Below, piece after piece: positions 1 to 11,707 of a DNA stretch of 64,000 bases (the stretch's first letter is position 1; each line of letters begins with the position of its first letter). The stretch lies in contig JAHQXD010000004.1 of assembly GCA_019449655.1 (NCBI GenBank), positions 1-64,000 of the forward strand, in the 5' to 3' direction. The stretch comes from Ferrigenium straubiae. Lineage in GTDB: Bacteria > Pseudomonadota > Gammaproteobacteria > Burkholderiales > Gallionellaceae. Made by a program: the position numbers and the translations under genes. Under the pieces are notes generated by a model. That model was not told where the DNA came from and ran no database searches. It was given only the letters and a program-made list of their open reading frames with translations.

Positions 1-64
1 AAATTTGGATGCATATTACTGCCCTGGATGGGTCAGTTTTGAGTGCAATTCAACAAACAATGTG

Positions 65-1393
65 TTAGTAGAGCGCCTGATTGACCCCACCCAGATCTTC
101 TTCGCTTAGCGAACCCGCCGCCGCCTTCAGGCGCAACCGGCTGACGAGATAGTTGTACTCGGCTTGGTACAGATCGCGGCGGGTGGCGTACAGTTGCTGC
201 TGTGCATTCAGCACATCGAGGTTGGTGCGCACGCCGACTTCCTGTCCGAGCTTGCTGGCTTCCAGGACGCTTTCGCTGGAGGTGAGTGCCTGCTGCAGCG
301 CCTTGACCTGGGCGATGCCGTTGACCACGCCGAGATAGGCCTGGCGGGTCTGCAGCGCGACGGTGCGGCGGGTGTCTTCCAGGGTTTGCCTGGCGCGCTC
401 GCGATTGGCCTCGGCCTCGCGCCATCTGGAATTGACGGCGCCCCCCTGGAATAATGGCATGTTTAGTTGCACGCCGACGCTCTTGTTGGTGGTGTCGCTG
501 CCCACGCCGAAGGTGCCGCCATTGGACTGGTTGTTGGAGTAATTCGCCACCAGGTCCAGCGTGGGGTAATGACCGCCGCGGTTGCGCGCGACTTCCTTCT
601 CGGCGATCTCGGCACCCGCTTTCGTGATGGCCAGCTGCAGGCTGTTCGACTGCGCCTCATCCACCCACTTCTCCATGTTGGCGGGCTGCGGGCTTTCCAG
701 CTTGAAACCCTTGCCGAGATGCTTGAGGTCTTTCGGCATCGCGTTGATCAGTTGCTGCAAGGCACGTTTCTTGATTTCAAGGTTGTTCTGCGCGGCGATT
801 TCCTGTGCGCTGGTCAGGTCGTAGCGCGCCTGCGCCTCGTGGGTGTCGGTGATGGTGGCGCTGCCCACCTCGAAGTTGCGCTTGGCCTGCTCCAGTTGCT
901 CGGAGATGGCCTTCTTCTGCGCCTCGGCGAGTTCCACGCTGTCCTGTGCGATCAGTACGTCGAAATAGGCCTGTGCGACGCGCAGGATCAAATCCTGTTC
1001 GGCGATCCTGAACTGGGCATCGGCCTGTACAACCTGCAATTCGGCTTCGGTGTAGGTCATCCAGTTCTGCTGGCGGAACAATGGCTGCGTCAGGCTCACG
1101 CCGTAGCCGTGGGTATTGTAGCGGGTGGTGCCGCCCGGGAATGGAAACGCCCCCTTGTACTGGATATTCTGGTCATTGAACGTGCTGTTCGCATTGAGGC
1201 TGATGCTGGGCAGCAGCAGCGAGCGGCCCTGCGGCAGCTTTTCCTGGCCGGCCTGCTGGGCGGCACGCGCGGCGGCAAACACCGGATCGTTCGCCTGGGC
1301 GGCGCGGAAGGTTTCCAGCAGGTCGGCAGCCTGCGCCGCGCTACTCGCGCCGAGCAGGGCTGCCAGAAGTAGTGGTAATGGCTTCAGCTTCAT
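65..1393 (-). CDS. tolC: TolC-family outer membrane efflux channel
   Basis: This 442-residue protein is the outer membrane duct of a tripartite efflux pump or type I secretion system. It starts with a signal peptide (basic MKLK, a Leu/Ala core, cleavage near AQA at about residue 22). The rest shows the repeated long amphipathic helices of the OEP family, including Gln/Ala-rich coiled segments and a conserved NLDVLNAQQQLY stretch near residue 395. It lies 124 bp downstream of the pcm gene on the same strand, a common betaproteobacterial pairing. No inner-membrane pump or adaptor is encoded nearby, so it probably serves pumps encoded elsewhere. Confidence 0.9.
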   Translation of the reverse strand: MKLKPLPLLLAALLGASSAAQAADLLETFRAAQANDPVFAAARAAQQAGQEKLPQGRSLLLPSISLNANSTFNDQNIQYKGAFPFPGGTTRYNTHGYGVSLTQPLFRQQNWMTYTEAELQVVQADAQFRIAEQDLILRVAQAYFDVLIAQDSVELAEAQKKAISEQLEQAKRNFEVGSATITDTHEAQARYDLTSAQEIAAQNNLEIKKRALQQLINAMPKDLKHLGKGFKLESPQPANMEKWVDEAQSNSLQLAITKAGAEIAEKEVARNRGGHYPTLDLVANYSNNQSNGGTFGVGSDTTNKSVGVQLNMPLFQGGAVNSRWREAEANRERARQTLEDTRRTVALQTRQAYLGVVNGIAQVKALQQALTSSESVLEASKLGQEVGVRTNLDVLNAQQQLYATRRDLYQAEYNYLVSRLRLKAAAGSLSEEDLGGVNQALY

Positions 1394-1517
1394 TGGGTTT
1401 TCGCGCAGTCGATATATTAGATATTTCTAATACTACAGATTGCCGCCGCCTTGCGCAATCCCGATGTGAGGCTCGGGTCCGGCCAACCAAAAGGTTACCT
1501 GCACTGAAACTTCATTT

Positions 1518-2171
1518 TCAGAACACGAACCGCTTGGGCTGCTCGGCATTGCGCAACGGCGCGACGCAGGTTTCCATGATGTTGACGGTCTCGAATACGT
1601 CCGGCGCGGCGCGGGTGATCAGCTTTGCCTCCATCAGGGGAGCGTCTCCCACGATGGCGAACAGCCGCCCGCCGACGTTCAGGCTGTTCTGGAAGGCTGC
1701 CGGCAATACCGGCGTCGAACCGGTCAGCACGATGACATCGTAGGTGCCCTTGTTCCAGCCGTGCGCCGCATCGCCCGTTTCGAGGGTGACGTTGTTGCGG
1801 TGGTAGGCGGCCAGATTCTGTTTGGCCATGGCGCTCAGTTCCGGCACGATTTCCACCGAGGTGACCTGCCCCGCCAGCGCGGACAGCAGCGCGGTCAGGT
1901 AGCCGCTGCCGGTGCCTATCTCCAGCAAGCTGTCATTGCGGGTGAGGTGCAATTCCTGCACGGTACGCGCTTCGAGCTTGGGCTGCCACATGGCGGCTCC
2001 ATGGCCCAGCGGGATCTCCATGTCGGCAAATGCCAGTTCCTTTTTGTCCGCGGGCACGAAGTGTTCGCGGCGGACATGCTTGAGCAACTCCAGTATCCGC
2101 AGCTCCAGCACCTCGCAGGGGCGGATTTGCTGCTCGATCATGTTGAAACGTGCTTGTTCGATGTTCTGCAT
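1518..2171 (-). CDS. pcm: Protein-L-isoaspartate O-methyltransferase
   Basis: The 217-residue protein repairs isoaspartyl damage by SAM-dependent methylation in the cytoplasm. The SAM-binding motif LEIGTGSGYLTALL is at about residues 83-96, followed by the acidic strand VTSVEIVPEL. Length matches the family. A GGAGGATGG-like ribosome site precedes the ATG. The C-terminal half is more divergent than in enteric Pcm, and betaproteobacterial members beside tolC form their own subgroup, so the exact methyl acceptor is not certain. It is flanked by phoR upstream and tolC downstream on the same strand. Confidence 0.85.
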   Translation of the reverse strand: MQNIEQARFNMIEQQIRPCEVLELRILELLKHVRREHFVPADKKELAFADMEIPLGHGAAMWQPKLEARTVQELHLTRNDSLLEIGTGSGYLTALLSALAGQVTSVEIVPELSAMAKQNLAAYHRNNVTLETGDAAHGWNKGTYDVIVLTGSTPVLPAAFQNSLNVGGRLFAIVGDAPLMEAKLITRAAPDVFETVNIMETCVAPLRNAEQPKRFVF

Positions 2172-2302
2172 TCCATCCTCCTGAATTGCCGCACTATTAT
2201 TATTCCGGCACGAATGCGCCGCGCGGGCAGTATAGCAACACCACCCTGCAGGCTCAACACCGACCGCTTATTGGCGGCTGCGGCTCAGTCATGCCGGAAT
2301 TT

Positions 2303-3598
2303 TCAGTGCATCGCCCGCTTGACCGGAAACACCAGCGCGAAGGTGCTGCCCTTGCCTTCCTCGCTCATGACTTCGAACTTGGCCTGGTGGCGCATCGCGA
2401 TATGCTTGACGATCGCCAGGCCCAGTCCCGTTCCGCCCGTTTCGCGCGAGCGGCTGCGGTCTACCCGGTAGAAGCGCTCGGTCAGGCGCGGGATATGCTG
2501 TGCGGCAATACCGATGCCGCTGTCCTGCACCGAAAACACCGGCTGCCCGCCGCGCTCCGCCCAGCGCAGCAGGATAGCGCCGCCCTTGGGCGTGTAGCGG
2601 ATCGCGTTGCTGATCAGGTTGCCGAACGCACTATGCAGTTCCTCGCGGTTGCCGAGCAGTTTCACTCCGCTCGCGGCTTCGAGGCGCAGCACATGCGAGC
2701 CGTTGCTCAGCAATTGGCCTTCCCGGTGAATTTCTTCGAGCAGCACGCCCATATCCACCGTCTCCTCGCTCAGCGGGTTCTGGTCGTTTTCCAGGTGCGA
2801 CAGGGTAAGCAGGTCGGCAACCAGGTTTTCCATGCGGCGCGTCTGCTCGGCCATCAGATGCAGGGCGCGCCGCGCATCCTCGCGGTTGAGGTCGGGCATA
2901 TCCTGCAGGTTTTCGACAAAGCCGTTCACCACGGTCAGCGGGGTGCGCAATTCGTGCGAGACGTTCGCGACGAAATCGCGGCGTATGGCCTCGATGCGCT
3001 CCAGCCGCGTGATGTCGCGGCTGATCAGCAGCCGCTTGTTCATGCCGTAGGGGATGAGCTTGATGGACAGCACCATCTCGTCGTGGCGCGCCGGGCGCAT
3101 CACCAGCGGCTCGCTGAAATTGGATTCATGGAGATACTCGACGAACTCCGGCTGGCGCACCAGATAGGTGATGTCCTGCATGAAGTCGTGCTCGGGGTCG
3201 AGGTCGAAATGCTGCTGTGCCAGCGGGTTGCACCATTCGATGCGATTCGACTCGTTCAGGATCGCCACCCCCTCCGGCAAGGCGGCCGTGGCCTGCTCGA
3301 TGTGCTGCAGCTCGGCCGCCAGTTCCTGACGGGTCTGGTTATGCTGCTTGACCATGCGGTACAGCTGTGAGAACACCTCATCCCAGATGCCGCCCGCCTC
3401 GGGGATGGTCTCGCTACGCGCATCCTGCAGCCATCGCCCCAGCCTGTAGAGCTGCCGCGCATGGCGCGCCATCACGATCAGTAGCACCAGCAGCATGAAC
3501 AGCAGCGCCGGCATGGCCGAAAACACGGCCCACAGCAGCAGCGCGATCAGCGCGACGAGCACGAGGGGGATGCTTAAACGTAGCCAGAAACCCTGCAA
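2303..3598 (-). CDS. phoR: Phosphate regulon sensor histidine kinase
   Basis: The 431-residue membrane kinase is the PhoR partner of the PhoB encoded 9 bp upstream. Two hydrophobic segments lie at residues 7-45, a PAS domain at about 95-195, the HisKA box FVANVSHELRTPL with the phospho-accepting His near residue 215, and a HATPase domain with the N-box NLISNAIRYTPKG and G-boxes DSGIGIA and GTGLGLAIVKH. It has no large periplasmic sensor domain, as expected for PhoR, which senses through the Pst/PhoU system. No pst or phoU gene is in the window. Confidence 0.93.
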   Translation of the reverse strand: MQGFWLRLSIPLVLVALIALLLWAVFSAMPALLFMLLVLLIVMARHARQLYRLGRWLQDARSETIPEAGGIWDEVFSQLYRMVKQHNQTRQELAAELQHIEQATAALPEGVAILNESNRIEWCNPLAQQHFDLDPEHDFMQDITYLVRQPEFVEYLHESNFSEPLVMRPARHDEMVLSIKLIPYGMNKRLLISRDITRLERIEAIRRDFVANVSHELRTPLTVVNGFVENLQDMPDLNREDARRALHLMAEQTRRMENLVADLLTLSHLENDQNPLSEETVDMGVLLEEIHREGQLLSNGSHVLRLEAASGVKLLGNREELHSAFGNLISNAIRYTPKGGAILLRWAERGGQPVFSVQDSGIGIAAQHIPRLTERFYRVDRSRSRETGGTGLGLAIVKHIAMRHQAKFEVMSEEGKGSTFALVFPVKRAMH

Positions 3599-3607
3599 GA
3601 AATTCTC

Positions 3608-4294
3608 CTAGTTGAGCGAAAAGCGGTAGCCGCTGCCGCGCACCGTCTGGACCAGCCCATCCATGCCGGCCGGTTCCAGGGCGGCGCGCAGGCGGCGGAT
3701 ATGCACATCCACCGTGCGTTCCTCGACGAAGGCCTGCGTGCCCCATACCTGATCGAGCAATTGCGTGCGGCTGTATACCCGCTCCGCGTGGGTCATGAAG
3801 AAATGCAGCAGGCGGAACTCGGTGGGGCCGAGTTCGATTGCCGCACCCTTTGCGGTCACGCGATGCGAGGCCGGCAACAATTCCAGGCCGCCCGCCGCAA
3901 CCGTCTCGTCCGGCATCTGCGGAGCATGGCGGCGCAGCACGGCGCGGATGCGCGCCATCAGCTCCCGCGGCGAAAAGGGCTTGGTGATGTAGTCGTCAGC
4001 ACCCGCCTCCAGCCCCAGCACCTTGTCGCGCTCTTCGCCGCGCGCGGTCAGCATGATAATCGGGATGTCGTGGGTAGCGGGGTCGCTGCGCAGCTGTTTC
4101 GCCAGGATCACGCCGCTGGTGTTCGGCAGCATCCAGTCCAGCAGGATCAGATCCGGCGCATTGCCCCGTATCTGCCGCCATGCGCTGTCCGCATCCTCGG
4201 CGCGCAGCGCCTGAAAACCCGCCTGCTCCATGTTGAACACCAGCAGTTCCTGGATCGCCGGCTCGTCCTCCACAATCAGGATTTTTGTACTCAT
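3608..4294 (-). CDS. phoB: Phosphate regulon response regulator
   Basis: The 228-residue protein has an N-terminal receiver domain (acidic pair E9/D10, phospho-acceptor D53 in LLDWMLP, conserved K near 105) and a C-terminal OmpR-type winged helix with the recognition region [13 protein letters not shown]. It activates phosphate-starvation genes when phosphorylated by PhoR. A consensus PHO box lies 45 bp upstream of its start, implying autoregulation. phoR follows in the same transcription unit. Confidence 0.95.
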   Translation of the reverse strand: MSTKILIVEDEPAIQELLVFNMEQAGFQALRAEDADSAWRQIRGNAPDLILLDWMLPNTSGVILAKQLRSDPATHDIPIIMLTARGEERDKVLGLEAGADDYITKPFSPRELMARIRAVLRRHAPQMPDETVAAGGLELLPASHRVTAKGAAIELGPTEFRLLHFFMTHAERVYSRTQLLDQVWGTQAFVEERTVDVHIRRLRAALEPAGMDGLVQTVRGSGYRFSLN

Positions 4295-4338
4295 TGCATT
4301 CCTTCAGCCTCGACTGCGGCCAAGGATAGGAAAATTTT

Positions 4339-4356
4339 ATGACAGGCGTATGACAC
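4339..4356 (-). promoter_or_regulatory. PHO box upstream of phoB
   Basis: Read on the minus strand the site is GTGTCAT-ACGC-CTGTCAT: two 7-bp direct repeats separated by 4 bp, matching the PhoB consensus at nearly every base. It sits in the 65-bp gap between the symporter stop codon and phoB, so it most likely autoregulates phoBR. Confidence 0.8.
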
Positions 4357-4359
4357 GAA

Positions 4360-5874
4360 TCAGTCGTGGTGGTGAATAGGGTGCGGCGCGGCCACATGTT
4401 CGGTCTGGCTGGCCGCACGGTGGTGCATGTACGCATGCTCCGGCTCCTCGGGCAGCTTGCGGCCTATGACCTGCGGCAGCAGCGAGCCGGCCAGCATGCC
4501 GGCCACGCTCATCAGCAGGCCGACCAGTTGCGGCGGCCAGATTTCGGAAGGCTCGAACACCTCGCATAATCCCCAGGTCGACAGCCCGAGCAGCATCGCC
4601 AGCAGCGCGCCCTGGGTGCTGGCGCGCTTCCAGTAGAGTCCGAAGGCAAGCGGTACGAAGGCCGCGACCAGGGTGATCTTGTAGGCGTTCTCCACCATCT
4701 TGAAGATTGACAGCTCGGAATTCAGCGCTACGGCCAGCACCACCGCGCCGAAGCCCCACAGCGTGATACGCATCGCGCGCAGGAACTGGCGGTCGGTCAT
4801 GTCCTTGAGGATGAAATGCTTGAGGATGTTCTCGGTGAATGCGACCGAGGGTGCGAGCAGAGTTGCGGACGAGCAACTCATGATCGCCGAGAGCAGCGCG
4901 CCGAAGAAGATCACCTGAGCGAACACCGGCGTGTGCTGGAGGATCAGCGTCGGCAGCACGAGCTGCGAATCCTGCTCCAGCAACTCGCCGAATAATTTCG
5001 GATCGATCAGCGTCGCGGAATAGGCGAGGAACATCGGTACGAAGGCGAACAGGAAATACAGCGAGCCGCCGAGCACCGAGCCGCGCACCGCGGTCTTCTC
5101 GTCCTTTGCGGCGGTGATGCGCTGGAACACGTCCTGCTGCGGGATAGAGCCGAGCATCATGGTCAGCCACGCGCCGATGAACGGCACCCAGTGCGTGTAG
5201 TCGCCTTTCGGGAAGAAATCCAGCTTGCCCGCCGCCTCGGCGTGCGCGACCACCGCGCCCACGCCGCCGGTCATGCCGCTCACGAACCACGCGATGAATA
5301 GCATGCCGGCCATGATCACCGTCATCTGCACGAAGTCGAGCAGCGCCACCGACCACATGCCGCCGAAGGTGGTGTAAGTCAGCACGATGGCCGCGCCGAT
5401 CATCATGCCCGCCTCCTGGCTCACCGCGCCGCCGCTGATCACGTTGAACACCAGCCCCAGCGCCATGATCTGCGCCGATACCCAGCCGAGGTAGGAAATC
5501 ACGATGCACACCGCCGCGATCAGCTCGACGACCTTGTTGTAGCGCACGCGGTAGAAGTCGCCGATGGTCAGGAGGTTCATGCGGTACAGCTTGTTGGCGA
5601 AGAACAGCCCGGCGAGGATCAGGCACAGGCTCGCGCCGAATGGGTCGGCAACCACGCCGCCCATGCCTTCCTTGACGAAGGTTGCGGAGATGCCCAGCAC
5701 GGTCTCCGCGCCGAACCAGGTGGCGAACACCGTCGCGGTGACGATGGGCAGCGGCAGGTGGCGCCCGGCGACGGCGAAGTCCTTTGCGCTGTGCACGCGG
5801 GTTGCGGCATACAGGCCGATGCCGACGGACACCAGTAGATAGAGAACGACGAACCAGACCAGCATGACAAACAC
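4360..5874 (-). CDS. Sodium:solute symporter (SSS family)
   Basis: The 504-residue inner membrane protein has about 13 hydrophobic helices and typical SSS features: FATWFGAETVLGISA near residue 55, GDFYRVRYNKVVE near 110, and the signature run around SIPQQDVFQRITAAKDEKTA near 245. It imports a small solute with sodium; the sequence does not fix the substrate. The C-terminal 40 residues form a soluble His-rich tail (HAYMHHRAAS, then HPIHHHD at the end), unusual for the family and possibly metal-binding. An ATG three codons downstream is an alternative start. Confidence 0.85.
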   Translation of the reverse strand: MFVMLVWFVVLYLLVSVGIGLYAATRVHSAKDFAVAGRHLPLPIVTATVFATWFGAETVLGISATFVKEGMGGVVADPFGASLCLILAGLFFANKLYRMNLLTIGDFYRVRYNKVVELIAAVCIVISYLGWVSAQIMALGLVFNVISGGAVSQEAGMMIGAAIVLTYTTFGGMWSVALLDFVQMTVIMAGMLFIAWFVSGMTGGVGAVVAHAEAAGKLDFFPKGDYTHWVPFIGAWLTMMLGSIPQQDVFQRITAAKDEKTAVRGSVLGGSLYFLFAFVPMFLAYSATLIDPKLFGELLEQDSQLVLPTLILQHTPVFAQVIFFGALLSAIMSCSSATLLAPSVAFTENILKHFILKDMTDRQFLRAMRITLWGFGAVVLAVALNSELSIFKMVENAYKITLVAAFVPLAFGLYWKRASTQGALLAMLLGLSTWGLCEVFEPSEIWPPQLVGLLMSVAGMLAGSLLPQVIGRKLPEEPEHAYMHHRAASQTEHVAAPHPIHHHD

Positions 5875-5936
5875 CCGCTCGGAATTGCAACGGGGCGGAT
5901 TTTAGCAGCCTTGCGCCGAAGAACAATCGGGGGCGG

Positions 5937-6281
5937 CTATTTTTCGTGGAGTTCGCGCAGGTCCTTGTTGAGGAAGAAGGCGATCACGGTGCGGATCACC
6001 ACGATGCCGCCGAGCATGGCGAGCGATTCCCAGCTGGGGATCACGATGGTCTGGATGATGTCGCCGGCGAGGAAGAAATCCAGCCCCAGTGCGGTCTTTT
6101 CGCCGATGGCGCTGCGGATGTGGCTGATCGGCGCCGCTTGCGGCTCGCGCACCAGCGCCGATTTGATGCATAGCACGAGCCGGATCAGCCCCTCGATCGC
6201 GCCCCACAGCACCACGGCGATGCCGATCGCCTCGATCCAGGGCGCGACCAGTTCGACGAACTCGACCAGCAACTGGTGCAT
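5937..6281 (-). CDS. DUF1622 family membrane protein
   Basis: This 114-residue protein has two or three hydrophobic segments (about residues 15-40, 65-80 and 86-104). A central stretch, GLDFFLAGDIIQTIVIPSWESLAMLGGIVVIRTVIA, written here only to mark residues 67-102 in shortened sense, matches DUF1622 proteins as I remember them. The function is unknown. It sits between the peroxiredoxin gene and the symporter on the same strand, 30 and 62 bp away, so co-transcription is possible. Confidence 0.7.
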   Translation of the reverse strand: MHQLLVEFVELVAPWIEAIGIAVVLWGAIEGLIRLVLCIKSALVREPQAAPISHIRSAIGEKTALGLDFFLAGDIIQTIVIPSWESLAMLGGIVVIRTVIAFFLNKDLRELHEK

Positions 6282-6311
6282 CTGCGCTTCTCCGCCCGAA
6301 GTGACGGTGGG

Positions 6312-6917
6312 CTACAGTTCCCCGGCGTGATTGGCCAAGTATTTCGCCACACCTTCCGGTGAGGCATTCATGCCCGCCTTGCCCTTGTTCCAACCGGCCG
6401 GACAGACCTCGCCATGCTCCTCGGTGAATTGCAGCGCGTCCACCATGCGCAGCATCTCGTCGATGTTGCGTCCCAGCGGCAGGTCGTTCACCACCTGGTG
6501 GCGCACGGTGCCGGCGCGATCGATTAGGAAGGAGCCGCGGAACGCCACTCCGGCCGCATCGAACTCCACGTCGTAGGCCTTGCAGATTTCATGCTTGATG
6601 TCGGCGACCAGCGGATACTGCACCTGGCCGATGCCGCCCTTCTCGACGGGCGTGTTCTTCCAGGCGAGATGGGTGAACTGCGAGTCGATCGACACGCCGA
6701 TCACCTCGGTGTTGCGCTTCTTGAATTCATCCAGGCGATGGTTGAAGGCGATCAGTTCGGACGGGCAGACGAAGGTGAAGTCCAGTGGATAGAAGAAAAT
6801 CACGGCATATTTGCCGTCGGTGTGTTTCTTCAGGTTGAAGGTTGCGTTGATTTCATTGTTGCCCATCACGGCAACGGCGCTGAAATCGGGTGCGGGCTTG
6901 CCAACGAGAACGGCCAT
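6312..6917 (-). CDS. Typical 2-Cys peroxiredoxin (AhpC/Prx1 type)
   Basis: The 201-residue cytoplasmic peroxidase reduces hydrogen peroxide and organic hydroperoxides. The peroxidatic cysteine is C51 in DFTFVCPSE and the resolving cysteine is C172 in GEVCPAGW. The Pro/Thr active-site context (YPLDFTF) is intact. The GGIG motif (residues 94-97) is present, but the C-terminal extension lacks an obvious YF motif, so sensitivity to overoxidation cannot be called. An AGGAG ribosome site precedes the ATG. Thioredoxin is the likely reductant because no AhpF gene is adjacent. Confidence 0.93.
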   Translation of the reverse strand: MAVLVGKPAPDFSAVAVMGNNEINATFNLKKHTDGKYAVIFFYPLDFTFVCPSELIAFNHRLDEFKKRNTEVIGVSIDSQFTHLAWKNTPVEKGGIGQVQYPLVADIKHEICKAYDVEFDAAGVAFRGSFLIDRAGTVRHQVVNDLPLGRNIDEMLRMVDALQFTEEHGEVCPAGWNKGKAGMNASPEGVAKYLANHAGEL

Positions 6918-7098
6918 GGTGATCTCCTGAGGGTAATGTTGGGCAGCACAATTTAGGCCTTTGCCTCGGCTGCGTCAACTTATGGATAAAAAAGGCCGAT
7001 TCTATTTCAGGCGGCATCGATGTCCCATGACCTGCGTCATGAAATGCACTGCCACAAAGATGGTGGGCATGGGCGAATAGAATCGCCGGGCGGGCAGG

Positions 7099-8847
<1,749 letters not shown>

Positions 8848-8922
8848 GGCGCGCACTTTAGCAGAAAAAGGCCGCAGCCTAATGATGGCGCGCCAGTTTT
8901 TGGCAAGTATTACTGAAGCGCC

Positions 8923-9537
8923 CTAAAATTCGATGCCACTCTGCGCCTGTATCCCGGCATCGAAGGCGTGTTTGACGGGGCGCATTTCGGTGACGGTATC
9001 GGCGATCTCGATCAGCGCGTCCGGCGCGCCGCGCCCGGTCAGCACCACGTGCTGCATTGCCGGGCGGTTACGCAACGCCTCCAGCACCTGCCCGATTTCA
9101 ATATAGTGCAGCTTCAGTGCAATATTGATTTCATCCAGCACCACTAGTTGCAGATTCGGATTGCGCAGCATGTCGTGCGCCACCTGCCAGGCGGCCTGCG
9201 CCTTGGCGATATCGCGCTCGCGATCCTGCGTTTCCCAAGTGTATCCCTCGCCCATCACGTGGTATTCGACTTCAGGAAAGCGCCGGAAGAAGGTTTCTTC
9301 GCCGGTGGAGAAGCTGCCCTTGATGAATTGCACCACGCCGGCGTGCATGCCGTGCCCCAGCGCACGCGCGATCATGCCGAACGCCGCGCTGCTTTTGCCT
9401 TTGCCGTTGCCGGTATGTACCAGGATGACGCCGCGCTCCTGCGTTGCAGCGGCGATTTTGGCATCCACGATTTTCTTGTGGCGCTGTTTGCGTGTGCGGT
9501 CGCGATCCTGCGCTGCCGCTTCAGTTTCTTCCGTCAT
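8923..9537 (-). CDS. cobO: Cob(I)yrinic acid a,c-diamide adenosyltransferase
   Basis: The 204-residue CobO/BtuR-type enzyme adenosylates corrinoids using ATP. The P-loop [15 protein letters not shown] lies near residues 40-54 and the family strand [11 protein letters not shown] near residue 130. Its start codon overlaps the cobQ stop by 4 bases, showing translational coupling. It is the last gene of the riboswitch-controlled btuB-btuM-cobQ-cobO unit, where it would adenosylate imported corrinoids. Confidence 0.95.
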   Translation of the reverse strand: MTEETEAAAQDRDRTRKQRHKKIVDAKIAAATQERGVILVHTGNGKGKSSAAFGMIARALGHGMHAGVVQFIKGSFSTGEETFFRRFPEVEYHVMGEGYTWETQDRERDIAKAQAAWQVAHDMLRNPNLQLVVLDEINIALKLHYIEIGQVLEALRNRPAMQHVVLTGRGAPDALIEIADTVTEMRPVKHAFDAGIQAQSGIEF

Positions 9538-11024
9538 GGTGTTTCCTCCAGTTCGAACAAACGGCGCAGCATCGGCGTATCCAGATGCTGCTCCAGCGCA
9601 TCGGTCAGGCGGTCGATTTCGGCCTCGCGGCGCGCATGATAGTCCGGTGTTGCGGGATCGCCCAAGCCGGCCCAGCGCAACAGTGCGTCGGTGGCCGCAG
9701 GCGATTCGAACAAGCCATGCAGGTAGGTGGCAAGAATCTGCCCATCTTTGGAGATCGCGCCGTCCGGCAATGCCTGCCCATCCGTGCCATGTTCGAGCCG
9801 CATCGCCGGGATCTCCAGCGCCGCGCCGCTGGAGATCCCGGCATGTATCTCATAGCCGGCGACCGGTGCCGCTTCCAGTTCCAGCACCCCGCGCATGTTG
9901 CGCAGTTGTTTGTTGGCGGAGAGGGTGGTGTCCAGCTCCAGCAAACCCAGCCCCGCGCTGCTGCCTGCCTCGCCTTCCAGGCCGAGCGGGTCGTGGATAT
10001 TCTCCCCCAGCATCTGCAGGCCGCCGCAGATGCCGATGAGCTTGCCGCCGTAGCGCAAGTGCCGCCGGATCGCCTCCGCCCAGCCGCGGCTGCGCAGCCA
10101 CGCGAGGTCGGTGCGCACCGCCTTGGAGCCGGGCAGGATGATCAGGTCCGCCGCCGGGATGGGCTCGTCCAGCGCCACGAAGCGGAACTCCACCTGCGGG
10201 TGCAGACGCAAGGGGTCGAAGTCGGTGTGGTTGCTGATGTGCGGCAGCACCGGTGCGGTGATGCGTAATTTTCCCGCGCTCGTTCCTGCTCTCTGGGCTG
10301 GTAGTGGCAAGGCGTCTTCGGCTTCCAGATGCAGGCCGTGCAAATACGGCATAACACCGATCACCGGCTTGCCGGTCTCGCGCTCCAGCCAGTCCAGGCC
10401 GCCCTGCAGCAGCGACAAATCGCCACGGAAGCGGTTGATGATGAAACCCGCCACGCGCGCCTGCTCGGTTGCCGAAAGCAGCGCCAGCGTGCCGACGATA
10501 TGCGCGAATACCCCGCCGCGGTCGATATCCGCGACCAGGATGACAGGGCAGTCCGCTTCCTCGGCAAACCCCATATTGGCGATGTCGCCGGCGCGCAGAT
10601 TGATTTCGGCGGGGCTGCCTGCGCCTTCTGCGACCACTGCTTGGTAGTGACGGCTCAGGCGCGCGTGCGACGCGAATACCGCCGCGCGGGCGGTTTGCTT
10701 GTAGGCGTGATAATCCACCGCGTGCATGTTGCCGATGGAATGCCCTTGGATAATGACCTGCGCGCCGGTATCGCTGTTCGGCTTGAGCAGCACCGGGTTC
10801 ATGTCGCTGTGCGGCTCGACCCGCGCGGCTTGCGCCTGCACCGCCTGAGCGCGGCCGATCTCGCCGCCGTCACTGGTCACCGCACTGTTCAACGCCATGT
10901 TCTGCGGCTTGAAAGGTGCAACCCGCACATTCTGCCGTGCCAGCCAGCGGCACAGCGCTACCGCCAGGGTGCTCTTTCCGGCATCCGAGGTCGTACCCTG
11001 CACCATGACGGTCTTAGCGTGCAT
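9534..11024 (-). CDS. cobQ: Cobyric acid synthase
   Basis: The 496-residue enzyme amidates four carboxylates of adenosylcobyrinic acid diamide to give cobyric acid. An N-terminal dethiobiotin-synthetase-like ATPase domain carries [17 protein letters not shown], and a C-terminal class I glutaminase domain carries the nucleophile motif [10 protein letters not shown] near residue 335 and a final YLHGLFES histidine. Overlap with cobO and a 25-bp gap from btuM place it inside the B12 operon. No other de novo corrin-ring gene is in the window. Confidence 0.95.
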   Translation of the reverse strand: MHAKTVMVQGTTSDAGKSTLAVALCRWLARQNVRVAPFKPQNMALNSAVTSDGGEIGRAQAVQAQAARVEPHSDMNPVLLKPNSDTGAQVIIQGHSIGNMHAVDYHAYKQTARAAVFASHARLSRHYQAVVAEGAGSPAEINLRAGDIANMGFAEEADCPVILVADIDRGGVFAHIVGTLALLSATEQARVAGFIINRFRGDLSLLQGGLDWLERETGKPVIGVMPYLHGLHLEAEDALPLPAQRAGTSAGKLRITAPVLPHISNHTDFDPLRLHPQVEFRFVALDEPIPAADLIILPGSKAVRTDLAWLRSRGWAEAIRRHLRYGGKLIGICGGLQMLGENIHDPLGLEGEAGSSAGLGLLELDTTLSANKQLRNMRGVLELEAAPVAGYEIHAGISSGAALEIPAMRLEHGTDGQALPDGAISKDGQILATYLHGLFESPAATDALLRWAGLGDPATPDYHARREAEIDRLTDALEQHLDTPMLRRLFELEETP

Positions 11025-11049
11025 GGCGGCTCGCGACAGGCGTCAGCAA

Positions 11050-11610
11050 TCAGGCGTGCGCAGAACGCCCGGACAGGTTCGCAGCGGCGATTTGCACGCA
11101 GGCGGCAATGGACAGATACAGGAAGGCGCCGGTCAGGTAGAGGCCGTAATACTTGGCCACGCTGCCCGCATATTGCAGCGCGCTCATCTCGGCAAACCGT
11201 CCGGAGAACAGGAAAAAGCTGCCGCTGGAAATCACAAAGGCCATACTGGTTGCCACCAGGGCTGTCGCTGTAAACAGCGACAGGCTGCGCCAGGACTGGC
11301 TATGGCGTGCCGCATAGAAACGCCCCGCATACCACATGACGGCGTAAGTGGGGATCAGGAACCAGTAGGCGGGCGAGACGCACCAGTCGCTCACGCCGGC
11401 ATAATTGATCGCAGAATAATCCGCCAGGCCGGCAACCAGCAGCAGGGCCGGGAACGCCGCCAGCGGCAAATATATTCCGGCCAGCAGGAATGCCGCCAGC
11501 GACGCATCGGGCAGGTGCGTCAGGGAATCGAAATGGTGCGAACGGGTTGCCGCCATAAGCAGCACCAGCAGCGCGAACAATGCAATGGACTTATTCCGGG
11601 TCAGCTTCAT
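11050..11610 (-). CDS. btuM: BtuM-type cobalamin uptake membrane protein
   Basis: This 186-residue protein has about six hydrophobic helices, the size and topology of ECF S-components. Known BtuM (characterised from Thiobacillus denitrificans) imports B12 without an ECF module and uses one conserved membrane cysteine, near residue 80, to ligate cobalt and decyanate cyanocobalamin. Here the only cysteine in the first half is C77, in SDWCVSPAYW, just after a DYSAINYAG segment. Its place between btuB and cobQ downstream of a cobalamin riboswitch fits this role. The family assignment comes from size, context and cysteine position, not from an alignment. Confidence 0.75.
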   Translation of the reverse strand: MKLTRNKSIALFALLVLLMAATRSHHFDSLTHLPDASLAAFLLAGIYLPLAAFPALLLVAGLADYSAINYAGVSDWCVSPAYWFLIPTYAVMWYAGRFYAARHSQSWRSLSLFTATALVATSMAFVISSGSFFLFSGRFAEMSALQYAGSVAKYYGLYLTGAFLYLSIAACVQIAAANLSGRSAHA

Positions 11611-11674
11611 TGTAAAAAATCCTCATTTATTGAATGCCAAAAACACGCTTACCTTAACATAAAGTCGGGGTAGG

Positions 11675-11698
11675 CAGGCAAGGGGATAGCCCTTGCCC
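11675..11698 (-). repeat. Hairpin between btuB and btuM
   Basis: An 8-bp perfect stem (GGCAAGGG/CCCTTGCC) with a 5-nt loop follows the btuB stop codon inside the operon. No T-run follows on the minus strand, so it is more likely an mRNA-processing or stability element than a full terminator. Confidence 0.4.
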
Positions 11699-11707
11699 GA
11701 CCTGCAA

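Noticed and set aside
1..64. Possible gene fragment at the left window edge
   Set aside because: Only 64 bases after the tolC stop, with no coding signal or hairpin that can be supported.
11675..11698. Terminator between btuB and btuM
   Set aside because: Good stem but no T-run on the minus strand; the downstream B12 genes need readthrough from the riboswitch promoter.
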